DNA from: Takashimella koratensis
Lineage: Eukaryota; Basidiomycota; Tremellomycetes; Trichosporonales; Tetragoniomycetaceae
DNA length: 64,000 nucleotides
Reading direction: 5' to 3'
Assembly (NCBI GenBank): GCA_003116875.1
Contig: BCKT01000007.1
Coordinates: 856,365-920,364, forward strand
The position numbers and the translations under genes are program-made. Numbering within the stretch: position 1 is the first letter of the stretch; the number at the start of each line of letters is the position of its first letter. Positions 32,637 to 45,429 of this stretch are shown here, piece by piece. A model generated the notes under the pieces. The model did not search any database and was not told where the DNA came from. It worked only from the letters and a program-made list of their open reading frames with translations.

Positions 32637-35600
32637 ATGTCGGTAGCTTCGTCCTCGCAGCGAGTGCCTGCGCAGGTCTCAATGACCTCGTCCAAGCCCT
32701 CTATCGCCGACTGTGAGCTCTCTTCATCTCCCTTACTCCTCGACCTTCGCATCAACCCCGTCTCTCTCCTGTTTATGATACTCTTCTTTGGTCCAGTATT
32801 GACGAGACTTGTCCTCTAGGCGATAAGACGATTACTGCACCCGGTGGGGTACTCGAGATGGAAGAGACAGTAATCTCTGGCCGCCCAATGCGGGTATGGA
32901 AGAACGTGAGTCCTTCACATCTCCGCACTCTACATCTCCTCCTCCTCGTCTTCTTCCCTTCCCCCTGTACCCAACAGAACCCAGGCTGACTATATCCTCC
33001 CTCTTTGTCATTACAGCTTCCACCAACCTTCCGATCCTTCCTCCTCTCTTCATTAGACAAATACGCCAACCGTCAATTCGTCTCGTCTCCACTCGACCCC
33101 ACGTCTTCCACTTCTATCTCAGGGGGAGGAGAGGCAAGGGAAAATGTGACTTTTGCCGAGGTTAAAGAAAGGAGTATCAAATTTGCGGCTTGGTTGAGGT
33201 CGCATGGAGTGGTCAAGGGGTCTAGGGTAGCTATCGGCGGCTCTAATTGTACTTGGTACGTATCGTCTCTTCAACGTGACTACAACGTGACTACGATCAC
33301 ACACTTCTGAGTATGATGTAATGGTGCTGACAATCGTTTCGACTTTGCGATACGTGCATTAAACAGGTGGATAACCGCATTCGTCGCTTCTCACCTCCTC
33401 GGAGCCGTTCCCGTCTTCCTCAACGCATCTCTGTAAGCCTCTGCTCTGCTGCCCTGTCTTCACTGAACCGCCTCTTTTCCCCTCATCCGCTGACTTCCAC
33501 AGGGAACGAGACGGCCTCATCCACTGTCTCTCCGTGACTCGTCCTTTGATCGTCCTCGTAGACGCCGACGTGGCGCAAGTGATCGGCCCAGCTCGTCCAT
33601 TACTCAAACAGCGCCGTGTGGGACCGGTACGTCTTTTCGTCCTCTCTACATTCTTCGTTCTTCCTTCGTTGTCTCAGCTCCTACCGACCTCAGTTTACTG
33701 GACACAGCTGCTGAACTTGTACAGATCTACTGCTGGAGCCCCACCTGGAGCCTGCCTGTCTCTGCAAGACGAGGTATCTCCGTGAGTTAACACTGAGCAA
33801 CAATCGTTCGCAACCTGTATTTTTCAAAGAAGACTGACGGACTAAATCAGGAGATCGGACCTCTCGACCCTCCACGCGGGCTGGTACGGGACGTCATCAA
33901 AGGCGCCGGCCTTCGAGGACTAGGCCCAGAAAGCGACGCTGTCATTTTCTTCACCTCAGGGTAGGTCTTTGTTCTCTCACGACCAAGCGAGGGGAGCTTT
34001 GGGTTTTCCAAGAAGTCTTAGCTGGTTCTTACTCACCACAGGACGGGCGGATTTCCAAAAGCCGTGCTGAGTACACAGCGGATGGCACTTAGCAACATAT
34101 TTTCCGGTCTAGTCGGTACGTCTCCTACGTCTCCTTTGCAATCTCCTTTCTCTCCAACGCCTCTCCAATACCCCAAGCCCACCTCAGAGCTCATTGTACC
34201 TCTACAGCTCCCGCACGCGCCGCTCTACGCGCCGGTCGACCTATCCCTCCTCTACCCGCAGCTTCCGACCCACAACGGACCGTCCTCCTCTCAATCCCTC
34301 TTTTCCACGTTACAGGATGCCTGTCGTGGCTCATGCGCTCGTTCTTCAGTGGGAACAGGCTGGTTCTAATGCGTCGGTGGAGTGTGAAGAGCGCGGTGGG
34401 GTTGATTCAGTCCGAGAGAGTGAATGTGGTCGGCGGGTAAGTAAAGAGTCTGCCTCGTTTACTCGTTTACTGCATTGGAGACACATTTGAAGTTCATAAG
34501 CACTTGCTCCTGATCGAGCTGATCGCTGATATATGTTCCCCATCCTAGTGTCCCCGCGGTTGTATCGATGCTGCTTCAGTCACCGCTTCTCCCACCCAGC
34601 GTCCAGTTCGACACCATCTTTTACGGTGGCGCACCCCCGCCGGAGCGCTTGGCAGCAGACGTCAAGCGTCGCTGGCCGAAAGCGGGTCTGTAAGTGTCCG
34701 CCTCACTGAAAAAACTGTACAGCTTGTGAATGATTGAGCTGTTGCGCTGATATCGCCACAGTGTGCAGGGATACGGAATGACAGAGACGAACGCATATGT
34801 CTGTTCGGTCGCGGGTCCAGACTATCTCGACCGACCAGGTAGCACGTAAGTCGATCGAATCGCAGGTCACAGTTATGCAGGGGAACTCACTTTGCCGAAC
34901 CGCGGATAGAGGCCCACCAGTGCCCGTGTGCGACGTGAAAGTTGTAGACCCCGAGACGAGGCAAAGTTTAAAGGTCGGAGAAGAAGGGCTTTTACTCGTC
35001 CGTGGACCGCAAGTGATGAAAGGGTACTTTGGTGATCGGGGTGAGTACGGCAACCATAAAATCTAAATTGGATTTTGGAGCTGATGGTCACTTGCAGAAG
35101 CGACGGCCGTAGCTCTTGATGCGGACGGATGGATCGATACAGGTGATCTCGCGAGCGTCGACCAAGATGGCTTTGTATACATCCGCGATCGACGTGAGTG
35201 AATGGCACAGTCTTCGTTTCAGCGTTTCAGGATAGGCAAAGGCGCTGACTGCGACGTATGTGTTTAGTCAAGGACGTCATTATACGTGGAGGCGAGAATG
35301 TGAGTAGCGACCACAACACCGAATCTCTTGAGCTCTACCGCATCTGCACTACTATCCTCGTTCCCTGTTATACACCCACTAACCACCCATCTCCTAGATC
35401 GCATCGGCCGAAGTTGAGAACGCGTTATACGAAGACCCCCGAATTGCCGAAGCTGCTGCCGTGGCAGTTCCCGACCCGGTCCTGGGCGAGAGGGTAGGAG
35501 CTGTCGTCTCTCTTACTCCAGGTACCGAAGGGGCGTCTGTCGAGTCGATCTTGGAAACTGTCAAGGGGAGGTGAGTAGAGGCCAGGTTTAGACCAGATTC

Positions 35601-35940
35601 AGGATCCGGGATAAGTGTCGGCGGGGATCGCGTCCAAGTATATGGACTTGCTGATGGTGTTCAGGTTGAGACACGCCGCTCGACCTGTGGTACTTATCAT
35701 CCACCCAACAGCACTACGTGAGTCTCCCAATTCCTATTCATCTCGCTCTACCGCTTGAGACGTAAAACCTAACCGAGTCATACCTCTTATCTCGATATGG
35801 AACTATACCTTCAACTCCTGATTACAGCTCGAAACGTTAATGGCAAACTTGTGAAACGTCAGATCAAGGGGATCCTCGCGGACGCTGTCGAGGCGAAGAA
35901 CCGAGATGTCGGGGCGGCAATGGTTCGTGCCAAGCTCTGA
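32637..35940 (+). CDS. Peroxisomal acyl-CoA synthetase / 4-coumarate-CoA-ligase-like enzyme
   Basis: Adenylate-forming enzyme that activates a carboxylic acid with ATP and joins it to CoA. The ATG at 32637 begins [16 protein letters not shown]; about a dozen exons follow. The core motifs appear in order: [17 protein letters not shown] (ATP-binding P-loop), [90 protein letters not shown] and, near the end, [19 protein letters not shown] with the catalytic Lys. The last residues are AKL, a canonical PTS1 peroxisomal signal. The first exon ends in IADC at a GTGAGC donor and resumes DKTITAPGG. Chain-length or aromatic preference cannot be told. It shares its promoter with the ARL-ending gene. Confidence 0.88.
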
Positions 35941-36376
35941 TCGGTGATGCCGCCTTTAGACTTGACGCTCTGTCGCTTCGCCCTTCACTATCAAATCACC
36001 AAGGCATGAGCCTGGTGTCTGGCTATCTTAAGGCCGATATCTCCTTCATATTCCATTCATCTGGACTTTGTCAATCTCCTCTTTGTCGTATCTTTGCATC
36101 AACCCCTATCTGTTGCATTTCACCACCCATACATGGAAGAAGGATACTGGAAATGAACAATTGCTTTTGACCCCCTTACCCACCCGATCCTCCGATAGAA
36201 CCCTTTCCATCCAATGCAAAAAACACTTGACATCGACCGTTTCAGCCCTAATCTTCCTCATCCATGTTGCTAAACCCAGATCACTATGGAAGTTCACATC
36301 CCCTTCTTCCCCTTTGGCCTCATTTCCCTCCCCCCTTTCGCCCCCTCCCCTCTACCACGCTTTCCGCCGATTTACC
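35941..36376. other. Convergent intergenic region
   Basis: The 3' flanks of the acyl-CoA synthetase and CWC22 genes lie here, with CT-rich sequence near 36300-36360. No gene is seen. Confidence 0.55.
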
Positions 36377-39364
36377 CTAGCGCCGACCGTAGCCTCGAGG
36401 CGGAGACCGGTCGTCGTCGTACCTACGTCGATGAGGGGGCTCGTCCCTATCGTCTCGGCGCGACGGGGGAGGTGGCGAGCGGCGCCTGTATGGAGGCGAG
36501 TCGTCACGTCTCCTAGCGGGTGGCGAGTCGTCTCGACGCCTAGGAGGATGGGAATCGTTTCGACGCCTAGCGGGTGGGGAGTCGTCTCGACGCCTAGGGG
36601 GAGGTGAGGCGTCTCGACGCCTCGCAGGAGGTGAGTCGTCACGTCGCCTGGCAGGAGGCGAATCGTCCCTCTTTCGTGGCGGCGGCGAGTCATCGTCCCT
36701 CGCCCGCCTCCTAGGCGGCGAATCATCCGAATCATCACTATACCTCCTCCTCCTTGTCGGTGGACTTCGCCTCGAACTCTTCCTCCTCCTATCGTCCTCT
36801 GAATCATCTTCTGAATCAGACAACACCGAACTCTCATCCGAGCTCGACAAATCCGAACTATCCTCATCCGAACTATCATCCTCACTCTCGGCCGCTGCAT
36901 TGATCGCTGCATGTTGAGCGGCCAACAACTTGGGCGCATTCGCCAACCACGTTCTCATATCTTCCGTGACTGCGCCGAGCCCAATCGAAGTGAAATAGTT
37001 GATAGCGAATCGAGTATCTTTCGGGTTATCCGTAGGGAACATATTGGTGAACGCAGGTCGAAGATCAGGTAACCTGAATCTTTCAACCATTGTTTTCGTA
37101 CCCATCTGTTGCATCATCTCAGTCATCACGACTTTGATGAAGATTCGAGATGAAGATGTCGTATCGTTCTCGTTCATGTGAACCACATGAAGAACTGCCC
37201 ATGAGATTCCGTCAGAAGCGAGCAAGTGACCAAAGAATCGACCGATATTGCGAAGTTTATTGGTCTCGTAGCGGTGGATCGTATCGTAATATTTTTGGAA
37301 AGCTTCTTGGAAACAGTCTGTCCAGATTCGGTTCAATTTGCAGAATCGTTCCCCGATCAGACCGTAAAAGTTATTGTACGTGCGTTCTTGAGAGCAACAT
37401 TCGATGATCATGTTGCAAAGCTCGATCTGACAGGGTCAGCAATTGTTCGACAAGTCTACAAAGAAAAGCTTTAACCAGACTTACCTCTCGACCTTCGGGA
37501 ATGTTGATCTTCATGAGCTTGTGCACAGCTTCCTCAAAGCTCAGCTAGAAAGAGTCAGCCCTACCCCGGAAACACCGCTTCATTTCCCTACTCACCGAGT
37601 TCATGAGCGTCAGATAAATCGTGCGCCTCAAGTTGATCAAGTTGGTCTCGGTCATATCCGTGATGCCTGCTTTCTCAGGGGCCACGTCGTCGTCTTCATC
37701 CTCGTCCTCATCATCACTCCCACTCGCCGTCTCGCCCGACTCGTCGTCCGAGTCACCCAGGATCTCGCGCTTGATATCCTCGTATCGCTCTTCGTTGTCC
37801 TCAAACTTTGGGTCGACCTTGAACAAGTCTGCATTAGGGTTAGCATATATCTCAAATTGCGTTTCCCTAAGACTCGGTCTGAGGGGAAGACTTACTAAGA
37901 CCTTCTTGAACTTGCAGCTCGTCATCGAGACTGATCCGGTGCGTGATCTGTTCTTCCTCCTCAACGAGGTCCAAGCCCTCAGGAACCGACGGGTTATCCT
38001 TGTACTTGTCTTTTCGAACCTGGAACAAAACCTCGATCATGTACTGACACCTCTTCGAGATCGAACCTTCATGCAGGACCGCACGGAATCGCTCAAAGAC
38101 GGTATTGTTCGCCTTCGGGCTGTTCTCGGTAAGGAAGAAACCGACTTCGCGCATGAACCCAACAGCGACTTCGATAGAGTCGTCGGTCGGTCGGTCGAGG
38201 CAGAGAAGGAGGATCTGGAGCGCGACGATCTCATGTGCGACGTAGTGGTTTACCAAGTGCGCGATGAACGTCGACGTCGCGTGGCACACGGTCTTGTTAG
38301 GTGTTAGCGATACACGTTGAGAAACGTCTTTATGATGTGAGGAACGGACGCAGCAGTAGATGAGAGGGAAGAGGTATGAGTTGAGTTCCCGTTTACATAC
38401 CTTGTCGTTCCTCTTGTAGGCGCGGCGGAACTGACTGATCAATCGAATGAGGACCAGCTCGCCCACTTGAGGCAACTTGGTATTAACAATAGCGACGAGG
38501 GCGGCAAAGATGGGAGTGAACGGGAGTGACGCAGCCTGAGCGCGCATGATAGAGCGCGCAAAGAGGCCCTTGCCTCGGATCAGGTTTTCTCCAAAAAGTT
38601 CGGGAACGACGTGTTTGATGTTTGACACGTTGACCTAGTGGTTTGTTAGCGTCGAGACTTTCGATCTACCATCCCAACGCTCTTCCTCCTCTCGGTCTGC
38701 CTTTCATACGACCGCTCAACACCCAGGTCTTTGCTCGATCACACATGCACAAGATCACACGACCTCTGCTTACCTTGTTGATCAACCCATTGATACTCTT
38801 CTTCAACGCATCCCAACTCAACCTCTGAAACTCTGAACTACTCTTATCCCTACTCGCTTCTGCCTGCATCGCCCTCAACTTGGCTGGGGGGATGTACGCT
38901 CCGCCCGACCTTGATCCTATGAGCTTTGCAAACTCGGCCCGGGCGACAGCGTCGGCGTCTGCGTTCTTCTGAGCCACAGCGACGGTTCCGCGCCCGTTCG
39001 TGTCGCGATCCCGGTCGCCGCCGAGCTCGGAGGTGATCTGCGCCTCGAGCATTGCGGCTTCCCGGGCACGACGACGGGCAGGGTCGACATCGATGACTCG
39101 TGGTCGATCAATACGCGGTTCTCGAGTAGGTGGAGGGGACTGGGACCGGCGTCGCCGAGGAGGTGGCGAGTTGGGTCGGTCACGAGGGTCAGGAGAGACA
39201 GACCTGGCACAGGAGTAAGTCCATGCTGTCCAATTGGTTGGCGGATGCGGTTGAGACCAATGCATTGGAAAGAGACTAGGAACTCACCTCTTGCGTTTCG
39301 ACGCAGCAGCATCCTCAGGAGACGGGCTCCGTGAGATGTCGTGTTCACCGTTGGCACGCGACAT
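36377..39364 (-). CDS. CWC22: Pre-mRNA splicing factor Cwc22
   Basis: Spliceosome component that links splicing to exon-junction-complex loading in animals and is essential for catalysis in yeast (family knowledge). It starts at 39364 (MSRANGEHDISRSPSPEDAA) and has eight or so exons. An N-terminal RS/SP-rich part precedes GGAYIPPAKLRAMQAEA, then the MIF4G-like repeats: SWDALKKSINGLINKV, ELFGENLIRGKGLFARSIMR, FAALVAIVNTKLPQVGELVL, ATSTFIAHLVNHYVAHEIVA, YEDIKREILGDSDDE. An acidic linker leads to the MA3 domain (LRRTIYLTLMNSLSFEEAVH, CNMIIECCSQERTYNNFYGL, ASDGISWAVLHVVHMNENDT). A Ser/Asp run and a C-terminal RS-like domain of repeated RDDSPPARRR units end at RSPPRGYGRR. The RS tail is longer than in yeast Cwc22. 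Confidence 0.93.
36505..36725 (-). repeat. RS-domain coding repeats in CWC22
   Basis: About eight near-identical 27-30-base units on the minus strand encode RDDSPPARRR-type decapeptides at the end of Cwc22. The units differ mainly at third positions. One carries a His (DSHPPRRRD) and another Tyr (SPPYRRRS). Confidence 0.8.
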
Positions 39365-39808
39365 GTTGTGAGATGGAAGAGGAAAAGGACGAGCGCGAAC
39401 TAGGATTTGATGGAAAGGAAGCGAAAACTGAGAAAGTTTAACAGCGTGTTGATGCGGAAGATGGACTGCGATGGCCTGGTAGCGAGTCGGGTGGTCGTCA
39501 ATGCTGGATGGGGCGGGTGGCGAGATGCAGAGAGGGGATGGCGATGGGGATGAGGATGAGGATGAGGATGCGGACGAGGAGGATGGTGCTTGCGGGAGGC
39601 CAGAGGCAAACGAAAAAGACAAGCAACAGCAGTGGTGAGTGATAACGCCCCTCGCTGACTTGGGATCCCAATGACGTGTCATAGAATCCGCCCTTACGGT
39701 AACGCAGGGTCCATCGTCATCGCCTGCTTCGTTTCAGTCGTCAACATTCCTCTCTCCCTTCTCTCCCTTCTCCCTCCACACCATTCCCCACCCCACTTAC
39801 AGCTCACC
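39365..39808. promoter_or_regulatory. Divergent promoter between CWC22 and the mutase gene
   Basis: A 444-base head-to-head region with a GATGAG repeat near 39545-39575 and a pyrimidine-rich leader before 39809. Confidence 0.5.
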
Positions 39809-42109
39809 ATGTCAGCCTCCGTTGCAGCTCACGAGCACGCCACGCTCCTCACCTCCATCGCCGCGGCTTCGGACAAGTATCCCAAGCCTGACGGAGTCAC
39901 CTTTGGGTATGGAACTGCCGGATTCAGAACACTGTGAGTGGGCGGGCGCGTAGCCGCAGCCGAGGTCGGGACCGAGCCTGTGCGTGGGGTTGGGGTAAGG
40001 TCGGAATTTGGGTTCTGGAAGAGAAGCGATGAGCGGTGTGGGAGAATGATGGGGATGAGTGGTTATGGTATAGGATGTCGTGGAAAGACGTGTATGGAGA
40101 GCGGTTGGTGATGAAGTCAGCATAGCGAAGAACGCGCCTCTAGTCGAAGAGACTGGAGTTTCAAAGCAGAGTTGCCCATATAGAATGGCTGTATGCTGAC
40201 TCCACGCCAGTGGGAGTAAACTCCCCTCGGTCATTTTCCGCGTCGCGCTGCTCGCTGTCCTTCGGTCTAAGCGCTTGGACGGTGCGACTATCGGTGTGAT
40301 GATCACTGCTTCTCACAACCCGGAACCTGTAAGCTGTCGACTTGCTCTCATCCCCCGTTATGCCTACCTACCACTCCCCATTTAACCTTTCTGTACCATC
40401 GCTTTCCCTCTCTCTCTCCGCCTTCATGATCACCTCTAACACATTCAGGACAACGGAGTCAAGCTCGTTGACCCATCTGGGGAGATGCTCGAACAAGCTT
40501 GGGAAGCACACGCTACTGCCCTTTCCAACTGCCCTTCGACCTCTTCACTCATTTCCACATTCACCACCCTCGCAACCCACTTGCACATCGACCTGAAGAC
40601 CCCGGCGTCTGTCGTGTTTGCGCGCGACACAAGGCCGAGCGGTCCTGAGCTCGTCGCGGCGCTCGAGGCGGGCCTCGCAGTGTTCGGGGATACGGTCAAG
40701 GTCGTTGATCTCGGAGTCACAACGACACCGATTCTGCATTACGTCGTCAAGGCAACGAACGACAAGTCGGGAGAGTACGGCGCGCCGACGGTTGAGGGGT
40801 ATTATCAAAAGACGGCGGCCGCGTTCCAGGCTCTCGTTGTGAGTAGAAGATGAGGGTTAGACGGAGAAGTTTAGTTAGAGCTCTGTTCAGAATCTGCATG
40901 TTGCATTGCTAACATGTGTGACCCAGGGCAACCGTGGACCCCTCAGCCCTCTTCACGTCGACTGCGCAAACGGTGTGGGCGCACCCGCTCTCGCCGAGCT
41001 GTCCAAACACATCGGCGACCTCCTCCCTTTCGTCCCTCTCAACACTGAGACCACCAAGCCAGGTGCGCTCAACTTTCAATGCGGCGCCGACTTTGTCAAG
41101 ACGAAACAAGCCGTCCCTCCCTCTGTCGCTTCGGCGGGTATTCTGACCTCGTCCGACGTTCGCGCGTGCAGCTTTGATGGCGATGCCGATCGAATCGTGT
41201 ACTATTATCTAAGGGACGGGCAGACGTTTAGGTTGCTTGATGGAGATAAGATCGCGGTGATGGCGGCCTTGTTCTTGGGAGAGTTGGTGAAGAAGGCCAA
41301 GTTGGATGGGGAGGAGAATGGGCTGCAAGTTGGAGTCGTACAGACTGCGTATGCCAACGGCAGCTCGACCAAGTTCCTCAAGGGGGTGAGTTGGTAGTCG
41401 CACGGCCAGCTTTGTTTGTTACTTTTTAAGCTGATAATCGCCCCTCAGCGCAACATCCCCGTCACCTGCGTCTCGACCGGTGTGAAACACCTTCACCACG
41501 CAGCGCAGCGTTACGACATTGGCGTGTACTTTGAAGCCAACGGACACGGTACCGTTCTCTTTTCCCCTTCTGCACTTCAACTCCTTCGTTCCGCTTCTCC
41601 TCATTCTCCCGACTCTGCCAAAGCCATTAAACAGCTTCTCGCTTTCTCGGAACTCATCAATCAAGCCGTTGGCGATGCAATCTCCGACATGTTGCTGGTT
41701 GAGACTGTCCTGGCGCATAGAGGTTGGGGAGCCGCCGAGTGGGACGCGGGTTACGAAGACCTCCCGAATCGATTGGTTAAAGTGGAAGTACCTGACCGAT
41801 CGATCTTTGTGGCGACGGACGCCGAGAGGAGGTTGGCTAGTCCGGAAGGACTCCAAGGGTTGATTGAGGAACAAATGAATAAAGTGGATATGGGGAGGTC
41901 GTTTGTGAGACCGAGTGGGACAGAGGATTGTGTAAGGGTTTACGCAGAGGCAGCGACCACTGCTCAGGCCGACGGTAAGTTCAGAGTAGTGGTGGTAGGG
42001 GAGAATTGGAAGTAGGAAGAAATGAAGCTGACGATGATCTTTGTGTGAAATTATAGGTCTCGCAATGACCGTTACCGACCTCATCAAGCACGCCGCGGGT
42101 CAGAGCTAG
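39809..42109 (+). CDS. PCM1: Phosphoacetylglucosamine mutase
   Basis: Interconverts GlcNAc-6-P and GlcNAc-1-P on the way to UDP-GlcNAc, the precursor of chitin, N-glycans and GPI anchors. The protein starts [20 protein letters not shown], with six or so exons. Motifs in order: [16 protein letters not shown], the phosphoserine loop [40 protein letters not shown], the metal loop [35 protein letters not shown], the sugar-binding [12 protein letters not shown] and the phosphate-binding loop [19 protein letters not shown]. These are diagnostic for AGM1/PCM1 rather than other phosphohexomutases. The last short exon ([17 protein letters not shown]) ends at 42109. Family length, about 540 aa, is matched. 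The first intron is long (about 270 nt). Confidence 0.94.
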
Positions 42110-42637
42110 CAAGCGGGGGTCTGCGATAGGTGATGAAACGATAAAGAAGCCCCGAAACCGACATGAGGGTGGTCGTATACGATGAAACATCATAAAAAAG
42201 AGGGCTATCACGATGACGAGAGCGGTAGAATGGAGACGGGGTGAAGTAGTGAAAGAAGAAAAAAAATCTATCACCTTTGACAAACGAGTTGTGAATAGAG
42301 AGAAACAAGTGTATCATGCATGTACATATGACCAAGTGCTAATCGAAGAGATGAGATCATTAACGAGCAGGCGTGGCAAGGCAGCTGACTCTGGACGTGG
42401 GTGTGGGTAGTTATGGTGCCACGCCACACGTCATGGGATGGATGCGTATGATGACTTGCCGCCGGTTGTTAACCACGCCCCAACCGGACTACGCACCGAC
42501 ACCCTTCCTGCCCCTCCACCCCAACTCACCTCGTCTCTCTTCGTCTCTCCACCCCAACAGACCAACTACATCTCCAACGTCACTCTCTTCTCTCCGCCAG
42601 CACACCTTTACAAACACCACGACAGACTAGAGGCAAC
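42110..42637. promoter_or_regulatory. Intergenic region upstream of the MEMO gene
   Basis: This 528-base stretch contains the mutase 3' flank and a C/T-rich leader from about 42520. The open frame 42438-42707 overlaps the MEMO start and lacks protein features. Confidence 0.5.
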
Positions 42638-44519
42638 ATGTCCGGGTATGTCTCCATCTTCCCTTCCTCTCGCTTCGACTCTTATCTACCACTCTTCGAG
42701 TTGCTGATTTCCTCAGGACACGCGAACCTACCCATGCCGGATCATGGTACACCTCACACGGCAAGTTCTCTAGTCCTCCTCACCTGTCCTCCACTCCTCC
42801 AACCTTCCACACGCTCCTCCCTACCCTCTCCAGCCTCACCACGCTCACTACCCTCCATACTCACCCTCTTACCCCCCCCCGCTCACGATCTCGCCGCGCC
42901 TACCTTATCGCCTCCGCTAACCTGTCCCACTTCACAGGTTCAAGCCTCAAGACCGAGCTTAGCCAAAACCTCTCCAAAGTCACTCCGCTTCCAGAACTGC
43001 AGTACACTCCTCCTGTGCTCGACGCTAAAGCTATCATTGCGCCGTAAGTCTCTTCCCTTCGATCTACACCGTGTATCCTTCCGCGCTATCCCTGCCCGTC
43101 CTCTTGCTTGTCCTTTGCCGCATCGTCTTCAATGAACCCGTACTGAATCTATAGACACGCGGGGTACTCGTACTCTGGCCCTACTGCAGCCTGGGCTTAC
43201 GCTGCCATCCCATCTTCCAAAGTGTACGGCCAACCACGTCTAACTTGCACCTTGCTCCTTGTTCTATCTCCATAAATCTGCGCATTAGATTAAGACCCAA
43301 TGTTGACGCGCAAACCCGCTCCCGGCCGTAGAAAACGAGTCTTCCTACTTGGTCCTTCGCATCATGCGTATATCAACGGGCTCGCGTTATCTCCTTTCGC
43401 AGCTTACGGTACCCCGCTTGGCGACTTGCCTCTCTGCCTTGACAGTACGGTTCCTTTTCTCGTTCGCAAGATAAACACGGATATAGAGCTGACAATACAG
43501 CTATCGACGAGTTGAGGAAATCCGGATTGTTCAAAGAAGCTGCACCAAACGTTGATGAAGACGAACATTCACTCGAGATGCACCTTCCGTACCTTCGCCT
43601 CATCTTTGACAGGTACGTACGTCTCTTTCCACCTAAATTCTTTTCTCATACACTTTTGTTCTCTGACACGATACTGACGCCGCACGCCCTTAAGCCGACC
43701 AGACCTCCGCCTCGTCCCGATCATCGTCGGGCAACCAAACTTGCATACTGATCAAGGATTAAATGTTGTCAAGATCCTTGCAAAGTACTTTGAGGACGAG
43801 AGTACGTTCTTCGTCATCAGCAGCGATTTTTGTCACTGGTACGTGCTCACCACCTCCCTCCCTCCCTCCTCCCCTCTCTCCATGCGGAGCCTCCTGTATG
43901 GGACCAGCCTTCTTCCATAGCGTGCTCAGCCTCGACTCACACTGAGCGACCCAGGGGCTCCCGATTCTCTTGCACCCCATACTACCCCGACGCTCCTGAT
44001 CCCGCCAACCCCGTCCCGCCCGTTCCCTCATCCACCACTTTGCCCGCACACACTGCGCCTCCCGAGCTGGTCAAGCGATTCGCGAGCCCGGGTTCCGTAC
44101 CCATCTGGAAGAGTATCCAGTATATGGACCACGAAGGGATGGACCTGTTGCGGTACCCTGCTGGAACTGGGGCGCTGGAGAAGTGGGAAGCGTACCTGGA
44201 CCGCACCAAGGTGAGTTCATGAGTCCAGGCCGAATGAGAGGCGCGAGAAAAATCGATGCCGCTGGAAGGGCCTCAAAAGGAGACGAGGAGAAGGTGCTGA
44301 TACGTTGTGTCTCGATCCTTCGGGTAGAACACAATCTGTGGACGGAACCCCATCTCAGTGCTCTTGGCGATCATCGCTCACGTCAACGGCAAGACTCAAC
44401 GTGCGACGGAAAAGCAGCCGCACTTTGTATTTGTGAGGTACGAGCAGAGCTCAAAGTGTGTATCGGGACGGGACAGTAGCGTCAGCTACGTGAGCGGTGT
44501 TCTCCGTGTCCCTCAGTAG
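42638..44519 (+). CDS. MEMO1-family protein (Mho1-like)
   Basis: MEMO proteins have a class III extradiol-dioxygenase-like fold, bind copper or iron, and influence redox and growth signalling in animals. Many small exons starting MSG at 42638. Readable pieces in order: TREPTHAGSWYT, YTPPVLDAKAIIAPHAGYSY, SGPTAAWAYAAIPSSK, RVFLLGPSHHAYINGLALSP, AAYGTPLGDLPL, DEDEHSLEMHLPYLRLIFD, RPDLRLVPIIVGQPN, STFFVISSDFCHWGSRF, and a last exon with ICGRNPISVLLAIIAHVNGK ending VSGVLRVPQ. The conserved metal or active-site residues are present: His of THAGSW, His of APHAGYSYSG and Cys of ICGRNP. The length is close to the usual 300-340 residues. The spacing of introns was checked by frame rather than to each base. 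Confidence 0.9.
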
Positions 44520-44829
44520 TCCTCGTGATGGCAAGTGTAACTCGTTCAGCGAGGCCTGGGTCAGGACCATATACTTCAAGAACATAGCGGGGAAAAGTTG
44601 AACAAACGGACAGCGTCGATAGTGTTTGTTGTGTTATATGAGTTGAGTAGTTTGTTTGTTAGATATCGAGCAATGCAGTCTGACGAAAGTGACATATGTC
44701 GAGAGATGCAGGGCGAAGAGCCAGATGTGCTGGGATCAATCGAAGACGGTGGTTAGTGGTCAACATCATGAAAGAATACGAAGTTTCCGGTTCACAGCCT
44801 GGCCAGTACAATATGCATCGGGTATGCGT

Positions 44830-45429
44830 CTACTCCTCCTCGATGATCTTGTAGCCCTTGACCTGTGTCCAGTGTCAGCTTGGCTTTATATGAAAGCTGA
44901 CCAGAGGTATCGACTCGTCCGCAAAAGGTACTGGCGGTACTAGCAATGGATTGGGTTGTGAGAGGACAGTCAAACCCACCTTGTTCTCCCTGATCATCCC
45001 AGCGTACTTCTCCGCAATCTCCTTGCAATTTTGAAGATGGTTGACACCTTCACCTCGGTAACATTTTTGAAGCTCTTCACGAACGATTCGAGCCTCCATG
45101 GCCTTGACCCAGGATTCGCGGATGTGCTCTTCACGATCCTTGAGCGTTTCTGCGAGCGTTGGGAAGGGGCAGTTGGTGATTGAAATTAGGGGAGAAGGTG
45201 GGTGTGAGCCGTAAGGGAGTGTGAATGGGCGTGAATGCGAGAGGGGGAGAAGCGAGGAGGGGGAGAGGGTGTGAGGTGGTCGAGCAGGGTAGAGGAAGAG
45301 GATGGACGGAAGAGACATCGTCAGCGGGGGAAGAAAAGTAACACGTCGCAAAGAGTCGTTATCGTAGACCAGCTAGGAGCAGGAACGATACTCACTCCGG
45401 TAGTCGTCCATGGTAGGTGCTGCGCTCAT
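44830..45429 (-). CDS. Mitochondrial complex I 12-kDa subunit (NDUFB10/PDSW type)
   Basis: An accessory subunit of NADH:ubiquinone oxidoreductase on the inner-membrane arm. Three exons (45429-45396, 45149-44980, 44862-44830) total 237 nt, 78 aa: MSAAPTMDDYRKTLKDREEH, RESWVKAMEARIVREELQKC, YRGEGVNHLQNCKEIAEKYA and a C-terminus ending KVKGYKIIEEE. The block REELQKCYRGEGVNHLQNC, with two conserved cysteines 13 residues apart, matches the fungal 12-kDa subunit as I remember it. The upstream ATG at 45429 gives a short N-terminus without a presequence, as expected for this subunit. It converges on the MEMO gene. Confidence 0.85.

Noticed and set aside
36352..36939. Arg/Met-rich frame overlapping the end of CWC22
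   Set aside because: Shifted reading of the RS-domain repeats. The Cwc22 frame continues from conserved MA3 motifs and ends in a sensible RS tail.
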